This document shows, one piece after another, positions 1 to 8,602 of a stretch of DNA of 64,000 nucleotides. The position numbers and the translations under genes are program-made. Source of the stretch: Gracilaria gracilis (taxonomy: Eukaryota > Rhodophyta > Florideophyceae > Gracilariales > Gracilariaceae); contig JARGSG010000090.1 of NCBI GenBank assembly GCA_030374805.1, positions 186,001 to 250,000 of the forward strand. Reading direction: 5' to 3'. The notes below the pieces were generated by a model. It did no database searches. It had not been told where the DNA came from and worked only from the letters and a program-made list of their open reading frames with translations. How positions within the stretch are numbered: position 1 is the first letter of the stretch; each line of letters begins with the position of its first letter.

Positions 1-705
1 CAACGAGGACAAGAAATTTGGGACATGATGGTTAAAGGTGTAACCACAACTTTGAATCGAAGAAGCATCCTATGGCACAAACCAATCAGGAGCCAACATA
101 ACGGGCTACCACTTGGAGACATCATGCCATAGTGTGCAATGGAGTGAACCAGGAGATGTTGCCTACTTGTCCAATGTTGGCATACGATGTCCGGTGCGCA
201 AGGTTACTCAAGAACAAGGAGCATCCAATACTACAGACTTCTATAAAAGAATCATCCTTTTCTTGCATCAGTCGCCGAGAAGAGAGGGGCAGACAACCAA
301 TCCGTGAGAAGACCCCAAGCTCTCAGACCACCTCCTCCATTGGCAACCCACCTCACCCTTCAGCACAGTCAGTGCATCCTTTTGCCATCATCTATTTCTC
401 CCTTCCTTTTTGTAGTGCAAAACCCAGCGGATTGGAATCACACTCAATGGGAGAATCCGAAAATTCCTATTGTTCCAGACTACCAAATGGGTAGCTAAGG
501 ACCTGTCTCCGTCCAAACTGAGACAGGCCCGCTACAGTTACACAAACTTGCATGTAACCAGAACTCTTTTTTTTCAGCACATTCATATATAGTGGGCTGT
601 GCATCAGTTGGCTACGCTCTCGGAAGAACGGCAAACCGTTTCCGTCGACATGCACCGCGGCCACCCTTTCGGTGCTTTGGACTATCCACGGTTCTCTTTT
701 TGTAG
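1..705. other. No supported gene; contains an old dispersed repeat
   Basis: I see no convincing gene here. Several short frames overlap on both strands without family signatures. The part around 236-430 resembles sequence at 47,555-47,660 and 48,470-48,520 (see the repeat entries). Confidence 0.5.
236..430 (+). repeat. Dispersed repeat, copy 1
   Basis: Shares diverged blocks in the same order with 47,555-47,660 (TATAAAA, ATCAGTCG.C, GAGAGGG.CAGAC, CAATCCGTGAG, TTGGCAACCCAC) and with 48,470-48,520 (GCACAGTCAGTGC followed by CTTTTGCCA). In the second copy the two blocks are about 800 bp apart, so that copy probably carries an insertion or this one a deletion. Identity of the repeat is unknown. 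Confidence 0.5.
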
Positions 706-1092
706 AAGGCGACTAATCTAAGGCGCGGAGCTCCGGCGTCGAACGGAATACCGCATTATGACAACGTGAACCATTGCAGGGTTACCAGGCGCCAAGGACG
801 GGTACAAATTATTGGTTGGTTCATCAAGCAGGCACGAGAGATGTTCCGCAACGCTCAAAAGCTTTTCTACTTTTACGGCATGGACGACAACGCCTGCTTT
901 AAGCAGAAAAAGGTGGTTGGGTTGTTTAAAAAATTCAAGCTTAACATCTTGCTGCTTTTGTACAGCGCGTACGGGCCGTCTACAGGCAAACGCAAAGGGC
1001 GTGGAGTTCGAATTGACGCGGAGAGTGTGTACGACTATCTGAAGGGTCGCCCAGAGGTAGACGTTGGGCGTCGATGGAATCTGTGGGAGTAG
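706..1092 (+). CDS. Unidentified open frame, probable gene fragment
   Basis: The frame is open from a TAG at 703-705 to a TAG at 1090-1092 and has no early ATG, so it would be a 3' exon or the end of a broken gene. The product is basic (KQKKVVGLFKKFK, GKRKGRGVR) and ends with DVGRRWNLWE. I recognise no family. Length without stops and plausible composition are the only support; a chance frame is quite possible. Confidence 0.2.
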   Translation, partial: KATNLRRGAPASNGIPHYDNVNHCRVTRRQGRVQIIGWFIKQAREMFRNAQKLFYFYGMDDNACFKQKKVVGLFKKFKLNILLLLYSAYGPSTGKRKGRGVRIDAESVYDYLKGRPEVDVGRRWNLWE

Positions 1093-2410
1093 GCAAATCA
1101 CTGGACGGCGCTGTGACTGTACATCAGAAGGCCCGCTCGGTTTGTTTTAGCAAGTGCGGTGGGTTAGAAGTCCCAGTACGTCGGTGCGTATACTTCAAAT
1201 TCGGTTTAGGAGTAAATCTTTTTGCCACTTAGTTGAAAGTTCCCTGTTGCCCACATTTGGAACTTTGGATAGTGTCCCGCTTACCCTATCCAGAGTCCCA
1301 AAGAAAGGCAACAAGAGCGTCTACGTGCCGACATCTGATTTGCGCAGCAGTTAGAAGTTTGGAACAAAAGGAATTTTCGGATTCTCCCATTCCATCACAG
1401 TCCACTGGCTTGAATAGCGACAACAATGTGCCGTGGTGAGCGCCACTGATTTAGCGCAGCTTCTGGCGGGTGGATCTAGCGGTTACATCCACCCGGGCAA
1501 CTGTCAACTTCAGCACTGGATTACCGCCCGGGGTGTTGTAACGGCAATATCCACCCGGGGTAAAGTAACGGCTACGTTCCCCCGGGCTGCCTAAACCGTA
1601 CCCAACGTACCCTGGCACGTTTAAGGCTTATATGCGCCCGGGCACATGTAAGGCTTAAGCGACCTCGGGCGCATATAAAATATTTAATTTGCCCGGGCAG
1701 GTGTAACTGTAAGCACGTTTAAGCGTTATACGACCCCGGGCAAGTGTAACCGTACCCGTATCTATTCCAAAAATTTGGACACAAGGGATAAAGGCATAAC
1801 AAGATGGTGAGCGCATGGCTAGGCTCGGACGTGCACTTAGGTGGCCCTCTCCACCATGAAACGCAAGAAGAAAAGACGTGAAGCAGTTACACTAGCTTTT
1901 GTGCAACTTTGTTCTTCTCGGTACTTTGTTGCCGCACAAAGAGTGGCTTGTATGTTGCGGACAGACATGGAATATGGCAATTGAAGGAACGAGAATGTAA
2001 TTTTTATGGCATTAACGGCAGGTGGACGACGACGCTATAATGGTGCTCCGACCGTTGAGACCGCTTCTCCAATGTTACGTCTATCGTCGCCGTCGTCTCC
2101 GTCCTCGCCGTTGTCCTGGGAACTTGCTTTTCGTAACCCTCCCACCTCCCGTGCTTCATTGGACCCCTTACTCAGGGTAATCATTGTGAACACTCTTCAC
2201 GCACTCACTGATACTCTCTTTGAGAAGGGGGCACATCTGCCAGCAGTGCTCAACCCGACAGATTCAAACGAAGTTTGAATGTTCTGGCCACTGTAAAGTG
2301 GTGCAAGTAAAAGGTCAATTGCAGAATTTTTTGCGTTTGTGCAGGTTGGTTGTTTTTCAAGCTGTTGCACTAATTTTCATAGTAAAGAAACTAACATGCT
2401 GAAATCCGTA
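1093..2410. other. No supported gene
   Basis: No family signature on either strand. It contains the CCCGGG cluster listed separately and a short frame at 2006-2278 for which I have no support. Confidence 0.5.
1487..1745. repeat. Cluster of seven CCCGGG-centred degenerate repeats
   Basis: CCCGGG occurs at 1492, 1527, 1554, 1581, 1637, 1692 and 1735. Most copies sit in a loose unit resembling CCCGGGCANGTGTAA followed by GGCTTA or GTAAGC. Spacing is irregular (27-56 bp), so this is either a decayed tandem repeat or a cluster of binding sites. No gene overlaps it. Confidence 0.6.
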
Positions 2411-2565
2411 CATGGAAGAGATTTTCTGACCTCTTCCATGTATGAATGTTACAAAAAAACAATCTGTGCAACAGGAATCCCTGTTTGGATGGATGCAGAC
2501 GGTGAAAACATTGATTCTCCAATGTTTTTTTGTAACCTTCATACATGGAAGAGATCTCTTCTATG
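2411..2565. mobile_element. 155-bp foldback MITE with hairpin-containing ends
   Basis: Three nested inverted repeats are visible. The outer arms are 2431-2461 and 2523-2553, 31 bp with one mismatch, starting CTCTTCCATGTATGAA. Each arm is capped by its own small hairpin: CATGGAAGAG/CTCTTCCATG at 2411-2440 and the palindrome at 2544-2565 around GGAAGAGATCTCTTC. This is the architecture of a foldback or MITE insertion. I cannot assign a target duplication. The GGAAGAGAT core recurs at 8190-8310 and, as GGAAGAGG, at 43,127. Confidence 0.7.
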
Positions 2566-3024
2566 TCTGTGACAAGCGTTATGAAAGTGGTCTTGAAACG
2601 TGTACAGAACCCAACAGAACTTTCAGCGGCCATTCCGAACACAATGCTAATTTGGACCACCCATCTTGCCGAAACGCTTGCACGCTCGTCTGAAGCGCCC
2701 TGCGCGAGTAGAGGTAACGCTCAGCAATCGCCAAACATTCACACCCGCCGCAGTGAGACAGTTATATACCAACAAAATCAGCAATCCTACTGTGCACGCT
2801 GATTTCGATACCACTTGGAATTGACTCGACGCCGACGGATGACAGAATGAGGGTAAGTGCGTGGCGGGAATAAGTATAACAAGTTGTGTGTGAGTTAAAT
2901 TTACCTTCGTAGAAATGCGCAATCATTGCACTCCGTACCGTACAAGATTGGCAGCGCGCATGTTGCCAACTGCGCGTGGGAACGTTACGGTGATCACCAA
3001 TCAGCATGCGGCAGCAAGGTCATG

Positions 3025-3522
3025 CTAGGATTGTCGCGCGAAGAACGAGGCAGAAAACGCTTGGACACGATGGAGCCGTCCACAGGACGGACTGTGCGGG
3101 AATGACGCGGATGAAGGTACAAAGGTAGCTGGCTTGGCGCGCGCGATCCGCAACGACGATTGGGCAGCTGTGCTTCGGCAGCTCCTGTTTGCCGACAGAA
3201 AGCCATCGTGGCGCTCCAACTGCGGGCAGGCACGATCACGCGTGAATTTGTAGCACAATCGCGGCGCAGCGGCCACGTTGTGGGTATTATATGGCATCAT
3301 AGCTGGTGTATCTTTCACAGATCTCTCCTCAATGATGTGCAGCTTGGCGCGTACAGTCTGCAGCTCGCTTTGTTGCTGCGCGGTGTGAAGGTTATTTTCA
3401 ACTTTTGCCTTTCGACATGCGCTCATCTGGTTGTGAATTGCGCTAAGGGCGCTCTTTCTGTTGCAGAGAAACTTTGGAGTGGCCCAAACCTGCACGATAC
3501 GGTGGTAATCTGCGATTGCCAT
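3025..3522 (-). CDS. Hypothetical protein, possible coiled coil
   Basis: A 165-codon frame starting at the first ATG (3520-3522). The middle third (MSACRKAKVENNLHT, then Q/E/L-rich sequence) could form a short coiled coil; the C-terminal part is Ser/Arg-rich and less protein-like. An overlapping plus-strand frame at 3160-3582 has comparable length, so the strand is uncertain. No family recognised, no splice signals noted. It lies divergently from the secreted-protein gene at 3782. Confidence 0.2.
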   Translation of the reverse strand: MAIADYHRIVQVWATPKFLCNRKSALSAIHNQMSACRKAKVENNLHTAQQQSELQTVRAKLHIIEERSVKDTPAMMPYNTHNVAAAPRLCYKFTRDRACPQLERHDGFLSANRSCRSTAAQSSLRIARAKPATFVPSSASFPHSPSCGRLHRVQAFSASFFARQS

Positions 3523-3673
3523 TCGCTTTCCACAACACGATGCCAAGCGCTTCACGACCTCTTAATTACAGCAGTGACATGATTCGTCAGTGCGCAACAC
3601 ATGACAGGATGCAGAAATGACCAGTCAAGTGTGCTCGCACGATTTCGCTTTTCAATCGCACGATGGGTTGCAG

Positions 3674-3681
3674 TATATAAA
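3674..3681 (+). promoter_or_regulatory. TATA box of the secreted-protein gene
   Basis: TATATAAA lies 100 bp upstream of the ATG at 3782, followed by a GA-rich stretch. Position and sequence fit a core promoter giving a 5' UTR of roughly 70 nt. Confidence 0.55.
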
Positions 3682-3781
3682 GAGGACCACCTGCCTGCTT
3701 CCAATTATTTCAGATCCACGCTTCACCAACCAAAGTTGCACACCCCGTGAATCTTCTTTCATCACTCTTGTCTCCTTTACA

Positions 3782-4186
3782 ATGAACAGCTCCAGCATCG
3801 TGTTTATTTCCTTGCTAGCCGTCGCTTTGGCGTCGCCAACCACTCTGCCGGCAAAGCCTTACGCTGTGAACGTGACAGACACTCCCGAAATGGTGGGTCT
3901 CTGCAAGCCGGACTTTGTGGAATTCGTCATCACACCGGTGGCCACATGCTTTTGTAACGCGCTTCTTAACGATGTGATCAGTGTCAATTCGAAGGATGTG
4001 GTGGAAGACGACTGTCTGTCCTTCTTCGGGTCCAAGAAGGCGATCCTTGACGTGGATGAACCGTGTGACGGATTCATGACTGAGAAAAGGTGGCTTAATA
4101 TTGTATTGGTTGAGACACTTGTGAATGTGATTTATAAGAAGTGTTTCCCGGAGTTCCTGTTCATGGCCACGATCACCAAGCACTAG
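3782..4186 (+). CDS. Small secreted cysteine-containing protein
   Basis: Encodes 134 residues from the ATG at 3782; the frame is open upstream but the first ATG after the TATA box is chosen. Residues 1-17 form a clear signal peptide (hydrophobic core IVFISLLAVALA, likely cleavage near A17-S18). The mature part has six cysteines (41, 56, 58, 78, 95, 121), enough for three disulphides, is acidic in its middle (DVVEDDC), and ends with a hydrophobic, helix-like stretch. The spacing does not match elicitins or other six-cysteine families I know. No intron is evident. This is one of few plausible host genes in the window: promoter, start and stop are coherent and unbroken. Function unknown; secretion to the cell surface or wall is inferred. 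Confidence 0.7.
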   Translation: MNSSSIVFISLLAVALASPTTLPAKPYAVNVTDTPEMVGLCKPDFVEFVITPVATCFCNALLNDVISVNSKDVVEDDCLSFFGSKKAILDVDEPCDGFMTEKRWLNIVLVETLVNVIYKKCFPEFLFMATITKH

Positions 4187-4557
4187 ACTTGCCAACTGCC
4201 TTTCCTGCCATGCTAGTAAACGTTTGGTATCAATTCGACACCAATTGGTAGGGTACGCTGATAGGAGACCATGCACTAAAGTTGGAACTTTGTTGTGTAA
4301 CAAGCTCGCTGCGCTGTAGTTGTTCGTATGAGCCATTCCATAGGTAAATTTGCGGAAGCTCAACTCAAAACGTGATACTCTTGTTACTCTTGCTCCTCGA
4401 AAGCTGTTGAGAATCATGGGTGCCAACAACGTTGGCATTCAAAACCCGCTCTGTTATTCATCACAACCGTCGAATTCTGTCGACAAAGCTGTGCTCTGGC
4501 TCTTCACGGAGCTGGAGTACTGTAGCGTTCAGAAGCTATCAGGGATAACTTCTGAAG
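4187..4557. other. No gene; 3' flank of the secreted-protein gene
   Basis: I see no coding signature or recognised repeat between the stop codon and the TTAA-flanked MITE. Confidence 0.5.
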
Positions 4558-4561
4558 TTAA

Positions 4562-4918
4562 CCCTTTTGACACTAAAAGTTCTTATATCTACTATGATAG
4601 ACATAAGAGGCCAGCCAATAGAATGGCAGAATTAAATTGAATTAAAATTATTTTCGTGCAGTGATAGTTGATTGACTGCATCCATGTGCACATTGAGTTT
4701 TGTCAACCCCAATCATTGGTGGACAGCAGCACAAAATTTTGCCACAGCCAATGAAAGCGCAAGGTGAGCATAGTTACGTAAAGCGTCTTAAGTCTACTAT
4801 AGTAGACCTAAGAAACTCACCACATGGCGTACTGCGAGCCAATTATTTCGCTCCCAAGCCAATCATTTTTGTCCCTGAAGTCTACTATAGTAGACTTAAT
4901 TTTTTAGTGTCAAAAGGG
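4562..4918. mobile_element. piggyBac-type MITE with TTAA duplication
   Basis: The 357-bp element begins CCCTTTTGACACTAAAA (4562-4578) and ends with its exact reverse complement (4902-4918), and is flanked on both sides by TTAA (4558-4561 and 4919-4922). CCC termini with a TTAA target are typical of piggyBac-superfamily elements. Inside are palindromes around GTCTACTATAGTAGAC at 4792-4807 and 4880-4895 (the second extends to 20 bp, 4878-4897) and a diverged copy near the left end. No coding capacity, so non-autonomous. Confidence 0.85.
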
Positions 4919-5477
4919 TTAAAATGGGGGACGGCGAATCTACGCACTGTGAGACGCGTGGCCAAATGCCACCAGAACCTCCCTCCCTTTGTAACAAATT
5001 GAGAAAGAACATCCCCTCCCAACCATCGCTCGCTAAGTGTCCAGAGCTTCTGTAGCTCCACCTCTCATTTGTCTCACGTGCACGTCCGAAGGGCGTGACA
5101 CCAAACGCTTTCCAAGTCCTTTGCCTGCGCTTTTTGTAATCCTTGACGGTTTTGCTCCATCTTCAATCTGCACGGTCTTTCTTTGCAATGAAGAGAGCTC
5201 ACAGAGTGGCAGTGGTCTACTGCAAGGAGCATTGTCAAGGATGACTACGATCACTCCTCGAGACGATCTAACCGTCACGTTATCCTCTGCAGGATGCATT
5301 TGATAGGTTCGTGATTGGATTTCTCGATCCACGAAACGACGATTCAGGAGATGAAGTCACTTCTCATTTGAACCATGTGAAAACTACGGCAGAGATTTTG
5401 CGCAGCGAAGATCTCTCCAATCGTGGCTTGACTTCTTCAGAGAAGAAAGAAATAAAGAAACTCTTAACACGAATCTC

Positions 5478-5933
5478 TTGCTTTTGCAAAATGTTGTAAA
5501 GAATACTGGCATAGCATTCGATAGAGTTCGACCGCGGCGTTTCAATGAGCTGCGACGGCTTTGGGTTCATCTGGTAATCGTAATCAAGAACGCCACAAAC
5601 GAGAATGGTGAAATTGGTTTGATTATAACAGAATCGTGCAAACCGCGTACTTGGCTCTGCAATGTATTGCTCGGAGCTGGTTTGTTTGAACTTGAACCTC
5701 ATTCTGGAGTTGTTTTCATTCCTTTTGACATGGGGGTTCGATTGGGTCACAATGCGGAGATTTTTAAGGACCTTGGCGATAGAGAACAGATGGAAGTTCT
5801 TTGCGGATATGAGCAAAAGTTCACTGAGAAACTGTATCTAAGTCCGAAGAAAATTAGTGAAGTCGTTGTTTCACTATTTGAATCCAGAGCGACCAGACTG
5901 CTGGAGAGTTGCGATGCTCCCGCAGTCTGTTAA
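5478..5933 (+). CDS. Unidentified protein fragment upstream of the Ulp1-like gene
   Basis: About 150 codons of protein-like sequence, including VVFIPFDMGVRLGH and CGYEQKFTEKLYLSPKK, ending at a TAA. No ATG opens the frame; it continues upstream (REERNKETLNTNLLL) toward a second frame at 5311-5499, so a splice or frameshift near 5440 is likely. It lies in the same orientation as the protease frames at 6.2-7.2 kb and may be part of the same degraded element. No family recognised. Confidence 0.35.
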   Translation: MLLQNVVKNTGIAFDRVRPRRFNELRRLWVHLVIVIKNATNENGEIGLIITESCKPRTWLCNVLLGAGLFELEPHSGVVFIPFDMGVRLGHNAEIFKDLGDREQMEVLCGYEQKFTEKLYLSPKKISEVVVSLFESRATRLLESCDAPAVC

Positions 5934-6203
5934 CTCAGTTTATAAGCAGTTCTACTAAGGTGTCAGGATCACTAATTGTGTGTACTCTATGACGTAATCT
6001 ACGTCCGTCCTATAGACGTTCTGTTACTAGGATGTCCGAGACGTTCAACCGTTTCGGTGTTGAGGACGTCCTCATGACTGTACACCGATGCTCTGTAAGT
6101 GATTCCATTTCCACAACGCATATTTCCATAAAAACGCAAATAAATACTAATCATACGAAGGTACTATTCCATACCATTCCATCGTCTTCACGACATCTGT
6201 TGA

Positions 6204-6794
6204 CCGCATCACACCTCATTCCGACACATTGTGACGCTGAACGTGAAAAGGATCCATTGGGGAGTTTTGTACGCTAAAAGAACTGGTGAAAAGTGTTGGC
6301 GGATGCTTCGGGGAGGTATTCTACGATGGGATTGTTCTGAACAATGCAGATACCTGGTTTCACGAATCATTGAACATGTTTACAATGAGAGGATCTCGTG
6401 GACCTTTCCGTCTGAGAATTACATTCTAGACGTTTTAGGTTACACAATACAAAAAGATTCGTACAGTTGTGGAGCTTATGTGTTATCAATGATGACGAAA
6501 CTGGCCCGTACATTGGGGGTAATTCCCGATGAAAGCTTTTCTCAGGGTCACAGGACTGATCTTACCGAACGGTACCGCTGGGCATGTGTCGAAGCCCGTA
6601 TCTCATCAATTACATCTGTGTCACACGTTCCTTCGGTGAGCGACGGAAATGCTGTGGATCAGATACTTATGAGCTGCCGAGAGAGAAAGTACGAATCACG
6701 TCACGCACGCTCTTCTACTGGCGAGCGATTGAAAGAAGTTCTACGTGGCATATCCTCTGCACAGCAGCGTAAAATACGGGACAGAGCTGCATAA
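6204..6794 (+). CDS. Ulp1-like C48 cysteine protease domain
   Basis: Shows the core of a ULP1/SENP-type cysteine protease: the histidine block RIHWGVLYA, an Asp in LRWDCSE, and the Gln...Cys block YTIQKDSYSCGAYVLSM that supplies the oxyanion Gln and the nucleophilic Cys. Such proteases cleave SUMO-type modifiers in hosts; versions carried by transposons (some MULE, CACTA and other DNA elements) have unknown substrates. The frame starts after a TGA at 6201 without an early ATG, so the 5' exon is missing or spliced. The transposon neighbourhood and nearby FAR1-like gene favour element origin, which is inference. Confidence 0.6.
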   Translation, partial: PHHTSFRHIVTLNVKRIHWGVLYAKRTGEKCWRMLRGGILRWDCSEQCRYLVSRIIEHVYNERISWTFPSENYILDVLGYTIQKDSYSCGAYVLSMMTKLARTLGVIPDESFSQGHRTDLTERYRWACVEARISSITSVSHVPSVSDGNAVDQILMSCRERKYESRHARSSTGERLKEVLRGISSAQQRKIRDRAA

Positions 6795-6824
6795 TGTACA
6801 GGGAAAGAGAGGAAAGATGTAGTG

Positions 6825-7193
6825 ATGGAACACGCTTGTGCAGGGCAACATGAGACTGAGAATAATGTGCGTAGTAGGACTCGGCGACTTCGGCTTGTGG
6901 TTGTCGACGAGAAAAGCGAAAACCTGAGGAATCGACAGGTTTCCAGCAATTCGCGGGGGTCAGGGGGCAAGCGTAGCTGTACAGAGAAGGGCACGGTGGA
7001 ACAAAATCAAGTAGCTCTCGAGAGGCTTGGACGTGTAGACGAAAATGAGCACGAGGAGCTTGTGAAAGACCTACCTGGATATTTGTACGATCTTTGTGCA
7101 AAAGAAGGATGTGAGTACGCCGTTCAGTTCTGTAAGAAGGCCACGCGGTCTAAAGTTTACAGGCTTAATGCAAGACTTCGGTGCCTAAAGTAG
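6825..7193 (+). CDS. Hypothetical protein downstream of the protease
   Basis: A 122-codon frame from ATG 6825, in the same reading phase as the protease and separated from its TAA by only 30 bp; it may be the protease C-terminus after a nonsense mutation, or a separate exon. It is charged and low in complexity at the start (NNVRSRTRRLRL), with a better-structured end (LPGYLYDLCAKEGCEYAV). Four Cys are present but no named zinc-finger pattern. Confidence 0.35.
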   Translation: MEHACAGQHETENNVRSRTRRLRLVVVDEKSENLRNRQVSSNSRGSGGKRSCTEKGTVEQNQVALERLGRVDENEHEELVKDLPGYLYDLCAKEGCEYAVQFCKKATRSKVYRLNARLRCLK

Positions 7194-7313
7194 AAACAAA
7201 AGCATCCGCGCTGTGGATGTAAAGCTGCGTTTATGGCTAAGGCACTTATCGACGGGAAAGGCTGGATTCTATAAAAGTTTAATGTTTACAATCATCAGCG
7301 TTTGTCCGTAGAT

Positions 7314-8174
7314 ATGCGGTATGACAAGGAGAAAAGTAGAAAGGCTGTAAAAGTGGCTATCATGAAGAACTGCTCGCCTGATTTCGGATTCCTTCTCGTT
7401 CACTACACTCCGCCAGCATTAAAGGAGGACCACTCAAATGGAGTGAATTCGGATGAAGATTTCATGAAACATGTGATTCCTCCTCGCCCTGACGGCGTAC
7501 GAGATTGGTTGTTTGGTGATTGGCGAAGTCTGGGTGATGAGCACTACAAGCATACACAGCATCGTACTGTAGAACGATCCAAAGGGGTGGATCTCATATA
7601 GATAGACGAGGAAGACGAAGCAGGCAGTGGTATTAATTCTGAAGCGCATGGGGAGGTCTCTGAAGATAGTTCCGTCATAGACATAACGGCGTCACATGAC
7701 GCTGGGAAGCATGCGGGATTGAAAACGGTAAGAAATGAACTTATCCTATTGTACATCTAACACTGTTCTAACAAGTTGTACAAATCTTTGTGTTCCCTCT
7801 AAGATCCCTGACGCTCCACCTCCAACAGATAAAGGGGAGCTACAACTGAATGATGTTGAAGTCATTGAGGAATATATGGGAGAACCACGATCTAGTTCAA
7901 CGGATCAGGAGGAGTCCGACATAGCAGTGGAAGAGTCCTATACGTACGATGAGTGTGTAAGACGCGAGTTCGTGGCTTATATCGAGCAGATAGAAGGTGC
8001 TGAATCGCACGAAGTGCTTCAACATTTACAATGTCTGGCTGAGAGCTTCGGTTTTAAGCTCTGCATTCGAGACTCTAAGTACACTGAGGTCAACGGGCGG
8101 AAGGTTCTAAGTCGTGGCTATCTGCAATGTTCTTTATGGAACAAGGAGCAATATAGGTGCACGTATTTGTTTAA
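7314..8174 (+). pseudogene. FAR1/MULE-type N-terminal domain gene, broken
   Basis: Two exons are joined by a clear intron: exon 1 from ATG 7314 to 7727, donor GTAAGA at 7728, acceptor CTAAG ending at 7803, phase 0. The first exon has an in-frame TAG at 7599-7601 with coding-like acidic sequence continuing after it. The second exon ends in a block resembling the start of a FAR1/MULE transposase DNA-binding domain: FGFKLCIRDSKYTE, then GRKVLSRGYLQCS. The frame is cut at TTAA (8171-8174), where a palindromic insertion begins; the stop at 8229 belongs to that insertion. No MULE catalytic core is visible downstream. Probably a transposase remnant; host FAR1-like protein is the alternative. Confidence 0.4.
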
Positions 8175-8320
8175 CCCTTGTCAGGCACCAGGAAGAGATC
8201 TCTTCCTGGTGCCTAAATTTGTGGAATAGATACCAGGAAGAGCTCCCCAGGGCCCCCCCTCTTCCCGGTAGGTCTTCCATCTCTTCCCGAAATCTATTCC
8301 AGGAAGAGATCCACAAAATG
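8171..8320. repeat. Palindromic foldback sequence starting at TTAA
   Basis: Starts TTAACCCTTGTCAGGC, then a perfect 32-bp palindrome at 8183-8214 centred on GAGATCTC. It continues as GTGGAATAGAT...GGAAGAG and returns as an inverted, interrupted copy to about 8320 (CTCTTCCCG, ATCTATTCC, CCACAAA). The same outer sequence occurs in reverse at 49,595-49,622 and partly at 59,095-59,109, each next to TTAA, so it looks like the end of a TTAA-targeting element family. No coding capacity. Confidence 0.6.
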
Positions 8321-8602
8321 GGGTCTGCCTAAAAAGAACAAAATGACAGAGTGAGAAAGAAAGAACCTGGAACGCTCCCAAGTGGTTACAGAAGGCGTAC
8401 ATGGTAGCTTCCACGACGCAAACTTAAGCACTGACCACCATGCAGTACAAGTGCATGGGCGTTACGGTTCTGCAACTCCATGTGGTTTGCCTGCCGCCTT
8501 TGCTCCGACCTCAAATACGACGCTTCATATGTTTGCTATACCTTCTTCACCTCAACCACTACATTTCACCGACTGGCTTACTTTCGACGCGACCTGAAGT
8601 AT

